A stretch of 19,014 nucleotides of DNA from Aureobasidium sp. EXF-3400 (lineage: Eukaryota; Ascomycota; Dothideomycetes; Dothideales; Saccotheciaceae): NCBI GenBank assembly GCA_024195585.1, contig SWBL01000577.1:1-19014 (forward strand), given 5' to 3'. Shown piece by piece: positions 1 through 7,800 of this stretch; positions within the stretch are counted from its first letter, which is position 1, and each line of letters begins with the position of its first letter. The notes beneath the pieces were generated by a model, which did not search any database, was not told the origin of the DNA, and worked only from the letters and a program-made list of their open reading frames with translations. A program made the translations under genes and the position numbers.

Positions 1-341
1 ACGCTACTACTCCCGGCGTATACGATCATTGCAATTGGCGGTAAATTACGTCCTGTACAGAGGATCGGGGATCTCCCTTCAGCCAGACTACCGTGTGGAT
101 TTAGAGAAGGGATGTGGAAGGACTCACTTTCTTGCACTATATAGGTGATGCTGGAGAGTGAAGGACAATTGATGACGATCCTTGGAGTGAGATAGGATTT
201 GGTTTGTGACGGTCGATCGTTTTTTTGTTTTCTTCTTATGCCAATGGACTTTGAGTAGCTCCTTTGACAGGTCCACTCAGGGGTTTCTCATCCTCTCGAT
301 AACACATCTTCCAACTCCTCGTGCTCACTGACTCTTGTCAT
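1..341. other. Left-edge region, no gene called
   Basis: No convincing gene is visible. Two plus-strand frames are open from base 1 to stops near 142-146, and a minus-strand ATG lies at about 27-29 and runs off the edge, but none of these short peptides shows a recognisable domain. The stretch includes the probable 3' untranslated region of the minus-strand PHD gene that ends at 342, with a T-rich run near 210-235. Confidence 0.4.
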
Positions 342-733
342 CTATCGATATTTCGAGACGATCGAGTTGCCCTTCCGCCACCTGCTCTCAAAAGTTTCCA
401 CCAACATGCCATCAGTCAACACGCCCTTTCCCACCTTGACACGGCAAGATGGACAGTACCATGTTGATTTCTTGCTAGGCAAGTTACCCAGACCGACGCA
501 AAAGAGATGGAACCACTCGATTTGGCAGGCCTATCATGATAGTGGGTCAGTCTCAGCAGGTAATCTCAAGACGAAGCAATGCTTACCTCGTTGTCACAGG
601 CAATCATTGTGCCATAGGCTTTCTGGGTGCAGATACAGTAGAGCTTCTCGTCTGATTCTGGATTGGAGTTTAATGTGGTTTCTGAGGACTTGGTAGAGGC
701 CTTGTCGGCGTCTGGTTTGGCGTTTGACGACAT
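342..733 (-). CDS. Minimal ING-type PHD-finger protein, 111 aa
   Basis: Two exons: 733-587 and 530-342. The 56-nt intron (586-531) has a GTAAGC donor, a CTGAC branch point and a TAG acceptor, and joining it completes the finger. The product is 111 residues: a Ser/Lys/Asp-rich, probably disordered N-terminus (1-31), then a full PHD finger (33-78) with spacing C-x-C-x10-C-x4-C-x5-H-x2-C-x14-C-x2-C, then a basic tail. The core (YG-M-CDNE-C-IEWFH--CV-L--WYCP-CR) closely matches ING/Yng fingers, which bind H3K4me3; Y32, M43, D47 and W55 sit at the reader-pocket positions. The ING coiled-coil domain is absent. The ATG at 733 was chosen because it is the first in-frame ATG and has an ACA context; the frame reaches upstream only through a TTG. 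It is probably a nuclear histone-tail reader, perhaps a subunit of a larger complex (inferred). It lies downstream of another PHD gene on the same strand. Confidence 0.8.
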
Positions 734-1123
734 TGTGGCGTGCTGTTGAAATTTAGTTCTTGGACTTTTATTCAAGGGCTGTGGAACGACATAACCCGTC
801 GTGGGCTGCTATCCGAGATCTGGATCCCAGATTTGATGTAGGAAAGTCAAGATGCATCCAGGAGTGTAGATATATGCTTCTGAAATGTTTGGCCTGGACA
901 CAATGGGACCCTAGTAGGATGTAGAAACTTAAAGACCACGATTAAGGAGAGAGCACGACAATAGATCCATTCGAGAAAGCCGTGGGACAGAGGCTCGAAC
1001 CCGTCCCTGATAACTACACTCATCTAACCACTCCATCTTGTACTTGCATTCAACCGTACTCTACGATTTCTTCAATAGCTTGATCATTGGTGCGAGAGAG
1101 CATTGGCCAAAAACTTGTCTCCC
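734..1123. other. Spacer between two PHD genes
   Basis: This 390-bp stretch holds the 3' flank of the upstream PHD gene and the promoter of the downstream one. No coding sequence is supported. Around 982-1035 the minus strand has a tRNA-like block: a B-box-like GGGTTCGAGCC and, 5' of it, TGGTTAGATG resembling the end of a D-arm. It does not fold into a complete tRNA. Confidence 0.5.
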
Positions 1124-2209
1124 TCATCGTCTTCTCTTCTTATCGACAGTTCTCGTCTTATCAACACAACCATTGCTGTAGACACCAAGCTTGAGCTTCT
1201 TACGACAATCTCCACAGTACCAGTCCATGGTCTTGGGTGGTGGTCTTATCAGATCAACACAAGTATGGTGGTACCACTTTCCCCTGCATGCTGGGTCGCT
1301 GTGGTTGTGGCACTGAGTCATGGAAGTTCCAGTATCTTCGCCATTGCAAACACACCAGAGTGTTCGACCGGGCTCGTCAGAGTCGGAATCGTCTCCACTG
1401 GCTAGAGAGGTGGGTTGGGTTGGCTTTTGATCTTCGGAGCTAATTGCTGCAGAGTCGTTCTGATCAAGTACGTCTTGCATGGCGACATCATCATCATCAT
1501 CAGTCGACGGCGATGTTGTGTCTTGAGCGATCTCAGCTGCTGCGGTACTGAGCAACACAGTAGCGCTTTGTTCATTGATGCTTTGTTCGGTTGTTAATGT
1601 AGAATCGTTGCCTTTGTCGATATCCTGTGGAGAATCATCAAGCTGTGTGCCCTCTCCATCCGGGAGTGAGAAGTCTTCTCCCACATCAACGTCTTGGTCT
1701 TCCACGTCAACGGTGCGGTCTACCGCGATGATCTCCTGCTCATCGAAGTCCATAGAACCCTCTGCATCGTCGTTGATCTCGATGGCTTGGTGACGATCAC
1801 CCGGGATCCAAGGGGGGTGTTTATGATTTGAAGGAGCGTCCACGGGTATCCAGGGGTTCACAATGACAGGCCGAAACTTTTCGCAAGGGGCTCGTTGCAG
1901 ATGCTTAACTGTCCAGGCAAGGTTTCTTCCACTATGATCGTTGTTAGATTCATTTCCACTACATGACAAACATATGTATGACGATGTGGAAACTTACCGC
2001 ATGTAGAGCAAACACTCCAAAACAGGTAGAGCAAGCATATCGATGACTCGACCATGGATGCCAGTATTGAGTGCTCTGATCCATGCGTCGACTTCGCCGC
2101 GAGTGAGATTCTCAGCGGCAGGGAGATTTGGTTCTGCGGCAAGGTGGGCTGCGATGGAGCGCACCAGCATCATGGTTTGCGTGGCTGAGGTGATGTAATC
2201 GGCCGCCAT
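1124..2209 (-). CDS. C-terminal PHD-finger protein, about 339 aa
   Basis: Two exons: 2209-1998 and 1931-1124. The preferred intron (1997-1932, 66 nt) has GTAAGT, a perfect CTAAC branch point and ATAG; an earlier in-frame TAG at 1961-1959 would give a 39-nt intron and nine extra residues. The N-terminal 70 residues form an Ala/Leu-rich, probably helical segment. The middle (about 90-250) is very acidic, rich in Asp, Ser and Thr, with a run of five Asp, and probably disordered. A PHD finger occupies about 264-313 with spacing C-x-C-x11-C-x7-C-x5-H-x2-C-x14-C-x2-C, followed by a basic end DKKRRR that could serve as a nuclear signal. Trp replaces the usual Tyr before the first Cys, and CHN replaces CDN, so histone-mark preference cannot be predicted. 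The start (CACTATGG) is the first ATG that leaves the helical segment intact. The family of the N-terminal segment is not recognised. Confidence 0.75.
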
Positions 2210-2678
2210 AGTGGACAACAGCGGTGCGAGTTGCTCAAGATCTACGAGATGCGAGAGACAGATATGTTGCTGTAAAGGATGTTGTGTTTTCCTGGTCGAC
2301 AATCTTTTTGTCGTTGTTGTTGTGACTTGCTTGTTCTGAGCGTTCAGGTGAAAGTTGATTGTGGACTTCGCGGCGCACTCTTTGGTCTTTTGTGTTGCAA
2401 CGCGATATGTGAAAGAGAAAGTCTCTCCTTCCGCACAAAGCTCAAAGACAAGTGAAACGTTGCAGGCTTTGTCAGGGAACGAGCTGGTCTTCATGCAGCT
2501 ATGGCATATGAGGACGGCCGCAGCATACAAAAACATGTATCACTGGTCACGAAACTTATAGGATATGCAGACTTCCTGATATGTGATCAGCCTTGAGTGT
2601 ATTGATAAGACGTTCTCAGAGCTACATACAAATCGGGTGTTGATATTGCCGAATTTCTTGGTACAGACAGTCTCCCTA
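2210..2678. other. Intergenic, promoter of PHD gene
   Basis: This 469-bp stretch lies upstream of the minus-strand PHD gene and downstream of the F-box-like gene. It is open in one minus frame, but no ATG-started conserved protein is seen. Around 2295-2335 there is a GTT/GTC-rich simple stretch. No other element is visible. Confidence 0.5.
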
Positions 2679-3317
2679 TTAAATCCATCCGTAAAACATC
2701 TCGAAATCATTCATAACACCGAAGAACGTCCCGATACCATTCATAACACGATTGAACTTCTCCATATCGTTCTTCATAACCTCCAGCGCCCTTGAGTCGA
2801 GGCTGTAAGCAACCTTCCACATAGTTCTGGATTCCTTTTCCTGATCCGATGGTTCAATCACGCGTACAGTAACACCCTTGTTGCCCTCTTGAGATTCGAA
2901 TTTGTCAACTCTTCTCTTAATGTCATCAAGATCATCGAGAAAGAGCGATGCGATAGGCGGTCTGACTGTGGCGGTGATTTCGCAGAGTTTGTATACTTCT
3001 TGAGTGATCTGAAGACGAGTGCCCAGTAGTCCTGGCAGGCCATCGCGGAAGATATGATTTTCTTCTTGCAAGACGTTCTCATACACCATGACGCGAAGTT
3101 CAAGCGGAAGATTGAAGAAGTTCATCTCGGCGAAATGGTTGGCTGGCTGGTTGGTGTGTGGTACAAGGTATCGAAATTTGCGGATAGTGCGTGGTGCAAG
3201 ACTTTGGATTGTGCAATTTTCGAAAATCTCCAGAAATCGTTCCTCTTTTATCAGATCCAACTCTAGCGAGACGAACTCCGTGATCTTTCGAGATTTTCTG
3301 TGATCCTCCATTTCCAT
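2679..3317 (-). CDS. F-box-like (2EXR-type) hypothetical protein, 212 aa
   Basis: A single-exon frame of 212 residues. The recognisable piece is FNLPLELRVMVYENVL at about 67-82, which matches the LPxELRxxIYExxL opening of the many F-box/2EXR-like proteins in filamentous ascomycetes; such proteins are often putative substrate adaptors, but most are uncharacterised. The remainder is charged and predicted helical (Lys/Glu/Asp rich, for example DDLDDIKRRVDKF at about 126-138), without a known repeat domain. The start is uncertain: ATGs at 3317 and 3311 open the frame, but homologous proteins usually begin just before the LPLEL motif, which favours the ATG at 3125 and a product of about 148 residues. 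No intron is needed. It is flanked by long spacers and reads in the same direction as the PHD genes. Lineage-specific or decayed status cannot be judged from sequence alone. Confidence 0.55.
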   Translation of the reverse strand: MEMEDHRKSRKITEFVSLELDLIKEERFLEIFENCTIQSLAPRTIRKFRYLVPHTNQPANHFAEMNFFNLPLELRVMVYENVLQEENHIFRDGLPGLLGTRLQITQEVYKLCEITATVRPPIASLFLDDLDDIKRRVDKFESQEGNKGVTVRVIEPSDQEKESRTMWKVAYSLDSRALEVMKNDMEKFNRVMNGIGTFFGVMNDFEMFYGWI

Positions 3318-4510
3318 TCGTCTGGTTTGCCAGATGTGCGAGGTTTGAGCAAGTTTTATCGAGTAGGTTTAGCAGGCTTTGGGCCGTAACCACTGCTACT
3401 GATCTTGCTGGGCGGAAAACACGATGAGTAATCAGGCTCTGTGATCTTGAGCGAACTTGAGCAGCTATAAGACCAGAGCCCACCTCGCTCGTTTCCTTTG
3501 CTTTTGTTATCCATCAGATTTTGTCCCCTTGACGCGTACGTTGATTGACCCCCTTTCTATGCTAACAGTCTTTAGGCACCGGCACGATCAGCTTGTACCT
3601 GTTCGTGGTGTGCCGGACTAGTAGCCTTCGGGTGAAGCCAAACCAAGCTGCGGGCGATGGCCATCCGACCACTTTCCTTGATGACGACCGACATGTACCG
3701 ACCAGCGAACGACCGACCGACCGAACGAGCGACATTGAACGAACGAGCGATAACGAGCGAGCGATACTGAGCGACGAAGCGATAGAACAACACCGAGCGA
3801 CGAGAAGGCGACACCGAGCGAACAAGCGACCGAGCAATACCGGACAAACGAGCGACCGAGTAATAACGAATGAATGAGCGACATCGAGCGATACCCAGCG
3901 ATCGAACAAGCGACCGATACCGAGCGATATATACCGACCGAACGAACTACTGGGAGTGGAGGTATGACGAGGTTCAAAACAGCAATGCGATGCAGGCAGG
4001 CTGCTTAGCCGTAGGGAGTGGACCCAGATGGACGCATCTGAATTAACCCGAAGAGAAGGATCCATCAGAAGAGGAGGTAGTCCAGTGGTATTCTGATGAA
4101 GCTAATGCGCTTCGTCCCGGGCGGACGCGTCTGTGAGCAGAACAGCTTTGGTAAACATCCGCGGTGCAATCCGCGTTGAAAACTCCATTGTTCTTCTGGT
4201 TTCAACCGGGGTTCGAAGGAGGCATATATTGGTTGAAAGGGTTGGATGCATCTTAATTCTGTGGAGTAGCCTGAAGAGATGGACCAAAGATGTGATGCGG
4301 GCAAAGTGTGACTGATGTATCCTCGCCTCAAGAATTTTGTTGACTCTTGAGATTGGCGACTGAAGATTGGCGTGCAGAGCATCTATCCACTGGCTGGTGA
4401 GAGCTCATGAGGGAATATAGAGTCCCAGGGGAGTGAGGGCTCATAGACATCAACATAACGGTCGGTCCCACCGTTGCTGGAATCATGATCAGTGTGCTCG
4501 GTCGTTGTGT
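3318..4510. other. Gene-poor spacer with simple repeat
   Basis: Nearly 1.2 kb without a supported gene. The central part is the degenerate tetranucleotide array listed separately. On the right side (about 4065-4382) a 105-codon minus frame is open but has no domain or codon pattern that supports it. ACGCGT hexamers occur near 3532 and 4125, but no nearby gene start makes them meaningful. Confidence 0.5.
3700..3948. repeat. Degenerate tetranucleotide (CGAN) array
   Basis: About 250 bp are built from imperfect 4-bp units of the type CGAG, CGAC, CGAA and CGAT, giving strings such as GAGCGA and GACCGACCGACCGA. Units are interrupted by short insertions (ATA, ACA, TGA). Reading the opposite strand in any frame yields Arg/Ser/Val/Leu-rich peptides with few stops, which explains the overlapping open frames here; they should not be taken as genes. 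Confidence 0.8.
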
Positions 4511-5140
4511 CTAGCCTTTGACATCGTCAGCAGTGCTTGCAGCTCGAGATGCTTCAGACCCCAAGTCGTCCAATTCTTTCTCTCGGGCAGCAAGCTGTTT
4601 GATACCACCGTGAACGTCTTCATATCCTTTGGGCATGCATGCTTTGAGATCTTGCTTCATGTAACAAGCATGACAGCGGTAGGAATTTGGCTGGGCAATA
4701 GATTGCCAAACAACAAGCAGGCCGCGGCGTCTTGTGATAGCACAGGAGTCACAGCGATGCTGAACGGGATTTGTGTAGTATACAGGTTTATACGACTTCC
4801 AGGGAAGCTCTCGCACCCATGCGTGGTCTCTCACCCAACGTGACAAAAGTTTCTTTAGCTTGAACCGGGGATCGGTGGCATATTTTTCCCTCTCAAACTT
4901 GTACCAGTGCTCGTCGTATCCGGGATTTTCTGCACGCATACGGCGTATGTAGTCGCGTTTCCGGGCCATTTCCTTCTTGTGCCACTCCTCATCGTTGCGC
5001 CGTCGCGCACGTTCTTTGGCATTTTGTGTCGACGAGTTACTCTTCAAATTCGTACTGGATAAAGAGAAGAGCCTCGATTCGATAAAGGCATATGACTTCT
5101 TTGCGGCCACGCCAACATCCAGTGCCAGTATTGACCACAT
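4511..5140 (-). CDS. Unrecognised protein with two CxxC pairs, 209 aa
   Basis: An intronless 209-residue frame beginning at the ATG at 5140. Residues 1-30 are mildly hydrophobic and Ser-rich with few acidic residues, which could be a mitochondrial-type leader (weak inference). Residues 40-72 are strongly charged and helical (KERARRR, KKEMARKRDYIRRMR). A Trp/Tyr-rich middle (about 75-122) has repeated aromatic residues. Two cysteine pairs, C130-x2-C133 and C156-x2-C159, are 22 residues apart and look like a zinc-ribbon-type metal site. The C-terminus is acidic and Ala/Ser rich. I do not recognise the family. The consistent residue pattern and the paired cysteines support a real gene. It is divergent from the Rrp17-type gene, with 289 bp between the two starts. 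Confidence 0.6.
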   Translation of the reverse strand: MWSILALDVGVAAKKSYAFIESRLFSLSSTNLKSNSSTQNAKERARRRNDEEWHKKEMARKRDYIRRMRAENPGYDEHWYKFEREKYATDPRFKLKKLLSRWVRDHAWVRELPWKSYKPVYYTNPVQHRCDSCAITRRRGLLVVWQSIAQPNSYRCHACYMKQDLKACMPKGYEDVHGGIKQLAAREKELDDLGSEASRAASTADDVKG

Positions 5141-5429
5141 GGTAGTCGATCTTGGTTATGACAAACAGAAGAGCAAGATGCGATAAACAAAGCGGGAAGC
5201 AACACACGTCCGAGGGATCATCATCATGGTCGTTGACGCACGGGCGCTGATTTTTTGGTCTCTGCATCAGTTCGATTCTGCTCCGCCAACAAGACAACCA
5301 ACACAACATTCTCCAAGACCCAGCACATATCTTTCTCTAGAACCAAAAGAATCCGGGTCGCGTATCTTCTTCTAGACCAGCCCTATATTTTTGCCAGATC
5401 AAGAGTTACATCAAGACACGAAAATCACC
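5141..5429. promoter_or_regulatory. Divergent promoter region
   Basis: This 289-bp space separates the start of the CxxC protein (minus) from that of the Rrp17-type gene (plus), so both promoters must lie here or extend into the neighbouring genes. An AC-rich, G-poor stretch from about 5280 to 5330 is typical of the leader just upstream of a fungal start codon. No specific binding site is claimed. Confidence 0.45.
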
Positions 5430-6161
5430 ATGGCACCACGACAAGCACCCCGGGCACCGCCAGCAAAACGCCGCAAGACAACCACTCAAGTCGACGAACT
5501 GAAATTCGACCCTGAAGCCCGCAATGAATGGCTCACGGGTTTCCGCAAGAGAAAGCAACAGCGCATCAAGCACGCCCAAGAACAATCCGCCAAGATGGAG
5601 AAGGAAGAGAAAGTCAAGGCGCGAAAAGAGGTATGCATTGCGCTCTATATCTCTTGCCCTTAGCAAGCAAGCGAGATGCTAACTTAAGGAAACCAGATGC
5701 GCGACCAGAGAAAAGTAGACTTAGAACGCCATGTCGCCGAAGTAAACGATCTGCTCAGAAAAGCGAACAAGGACTCGGACGACGAGACATCTGCTGCAGA
5801 AGACGAGGAAGAATGGGGTGGCATTGCTTCACCGCCTAGACCCTCCATCGATGGTGTGGACGAGTACGTCGACGAGGACAAATACACAACAGTCACCATC
5901 GAGGCCATGGACGACGCAAAAGCTTTCACGAAGGACGCGGACGATGAAGAGGATGCTACTGTTGTAAAAGAGTATGCCGACAAGAAGGACGGTGATGTGG
6001 TCAAGAAGAAGATGGTCTGGTCAAAAGGCAAGCAGGTCGAACTCAAGAGCTTGCCCAAGAAGAAGAAGTTCAGGTACGAAAGCAAGGGCGAGAGAAAGGA
6101 GACTCGCAACAAGCAAAAGGCAAAGAATTCGGCTGCGAAGAAGGCCAGGACGGAGAAGTGA
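5430..6161 (+). CDS. RRP17: Ribosomal RNA-processing protein Rrp17/Nop12 family
   Basis: Two exons: 5430-5630 and 5697-6161. The 66-nt intron has GTATGC, a CTAAC branch point and CAG, and joins in phase 0 to give 221 residues. The N-terminal half carries the family signature: basic KRRK, then FDPEARNEWLTGFRKRKQQR and a long Lys/Glu helix continuing over the splice into MRDQRKVDLERHVAEVNDLL. An acidic segment (about 93-160) is followed by a Lys-rich tail (KKKMVWSKGKQ, LPKKKKFRY, KKARTEK) expected for nucleolar targeting. Yeast Rrp17, of similar length, is a 5'-3' exonuclease acting in 5.8S and 25S rRNA maturation; the vertebrate relative is NOL12. The ATG at 5430 (ATCACCATGG) fits the start context, and the open frame upstream of it contains no other ATG. 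It converges on the tropomyosin gene. Confidence 0.88.
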
Positions 6162-6471
6162 TGGACGCATACAATTCATTCCAGGAGCACGCATGATACC
6201 CAAATAAGCATTTTGTTCAAACATGTCAAAGAGGAAGCTTCCATTAACTCGGCAAAGTGGTGGTATCGTGCGTAAGGGAGATGGTGAGTTTCTTTTGAAA
6301 GAGTAACAAGTTCAGAAAAAAACGCCCGGAGAATGCTCTCATTCTCTACGTAGCGGTGATGACGCCCATGCTGACAACCCAAGGTGAAGAAACGTCGACA
6401 GGAAAAGACGACGGGAAGATACGAGAAAGAAGCCGCGACGAACGGATGCAAAGGCGAAGAGAAGGCGTGGC
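6162..6471. other. Convergent 3' spacer
   Basis: A 310-bp space between the stops of the Rrp17-type gene and tropomyosin, which face each other. It should contain both 3' untranslated regions and polyadenylation signals. A run of six A bases near 6317 is visible. No gene is seen. Confidence 0.5.
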
Positions 6472-7228
6472 TTAGATGTTGCCAATCTCGGCGACAAAGT
6501 CGTCGAGCTCCTTCTTGGTCTGGTTGTACTTCGAGGCCATCTCCTCGTACTTGGCCTCCCATTGATCGCGGGCGGCCTCCAGGGCTTGCACCTTGCGCTC
6601 GTAGTGGCCGGCCTTGACGTCGGTCTGGCGGAGCCTGCGGGTAGCATGTCAGCAAAGATGTTGAGCGCGTGTCAGATGTGGAAACGTACTTGTCGTTGGT
6701 CTCTCTCAGGTTTCTGTCGGCCTCCTCAGCCTCCTCCTCGAGGAGCTGCAGTCTTCTCTGCAAGCTCTCGTTCTGGGTACCGTGCTGAGCGCTCTCGTCG
6801 ACAGCGGCCTTTGCGTCCTTGAGACCACCCTCGATCTTCTCCAACTCGCTCTCGAGGAGCTGGTTCTTGTGCTTCAACGAGGTGATTTCTTGCTCCTTGG
6901 CGAGGTTCTCCTGCTCAAGCGACTTGACCTTTGCCTTGAGCTCCTCGTTCTTGGAAGCGGACTCGTCGGCCTCGAGGCGGAGGGCGTTCATGCGCTGTTG
7001 TTGGGAGACAAGTCAGCTTGGCTGAAAAAGCGGTGGGGCATGAGGGGTAGTTTGGAGTGAGCAACAGCGACATCGTGATCAGACATAGACTGTAATTTGG
7101 ACGATTTCGAATCATGCACCTTGCGGTGTATTAAGGGGAATCGTTGAGTTTCATCATGTAGACGTGGCATGGAGGGTGAAGGTGTTGGAGCTTTTGTTGA
7201 TGACACGCACCTGCTTGATGGCATCCAT
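6472..7228 (-). CDS. Tropomyosin (Cdc8/Tpm1 type), 161 aa
   Basis: Three exons: 7228-7211 (only 18 nt, MDAIKQ), 6994-6690 and 6634-6472. Intron 1 is 216 nt (GTGCGT, CTGAC, CAG) and intron 2 is 55 nt (GTACGT, CTGAC, CAG). The spliced product is 161 residues, the same length as fission yeast Cdc8. It is one continuous coiled coil with unbroken heptads: MNALRLEADES, LEQENLAKEQEITSLKHKN, LQRRLQLLEEEAEEADRNL and the C-terminal KKELDDFVAEIGNI, all hallmark fungal tropomyosin segments. It polymerises head to tail along actin filaments and stabilises cables and the cytokinetic ring in the cytoplasm. Without exon 1 and the last exon the N- and C-terminal overlap sequences needed for polymerisation would be missing, which supports the model. 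It is divergent from the securin-like gene and convergent with the Rrp17-type gene. Confidence 0.95.
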
Positions 7229-7800
7229 CTTGTGTGTTTGTTGTGATTACTGGGGAACTGAGTTGTGGTAAAAGGGCAAAGGTGCTGCAGAGCTGAAGCT
7301 GGGTAGAATGGACAGGAAGGTCGAGAAAGCGGTCTTGTCAGAATGCAGTATTATGAGTATAAAGTGTAGGAGTTAAGGGGGAGGGGGGATGATTCGAGAA
7401 GTTTGGTGTGATAGACGTTTGGACCACGCGGAGGCTGCCAGAACATCCCCGACCTCCGACGACCGCCCGCCAAGCACGGTCGACCTGATTGGCCCGTGGG
7501 AGCTTGTTGCCGCGTCGACGACGGAGCATCAACAGAGGCAGGTGCAGTGGACATTTACGGCCTCCTTCCCCAACCGTGGTTAGGACAATAGTTCCTAGCA
7601 GTTGCCCTGTCACGAGTGTTGAAACAACCGACACGGTCGCAATTGCTCATCTAAGAATTCGTCATGCGACTAGGGTAGCCAACATAAACAAAGACCACTC
7701 GACAACCACTCGGAATACATCTACTGCGTGACGCACTGCCCTGAAATCTCTCGACTTTTCTGCACCTGGATGCACCGACAATTAACGACAACCGACCAAC
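7229..7800. promoter_or_regulatory. Divergent tropomyosin/securin promoter
   Basis: A 572-bp space between two divergent starts. The side near tropomyosin holds an AC-rich leader (minus strand) before the 18-nt first exon. A purine-rich stretch (AGGGGGAGGGGGG) lies at about 7373-7388. The side near the securin-like gene is AC/CA-rich, ending ACCGACCAAC before the ATG. I see no perfect ACGCGT cell-cycle box here. No gene is supported; open frames in this space have no conserved features. Confidence 0.5.

Noticed and set aside
1..145. Open plus-strand frames at the left edge, possibly the end of a gene
   Set aside because: Two competing frames of about 47 codons are open, neither with a recognisable motif; cannot decide without sequence to the left.
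3562..4065. Long minus-strand frames encoding Arg/Ser/Val/Leu-rich proteins
   Set aside because: They arise from the CGAN tetranucleotide array, which gives few stops in several frames; the peptides are pure repeat translation with no conserved domain.
4065..4382. 105-codon minus-strand frame
   Set aside because: No conserved features and it borders the repeat array; treated as chance.
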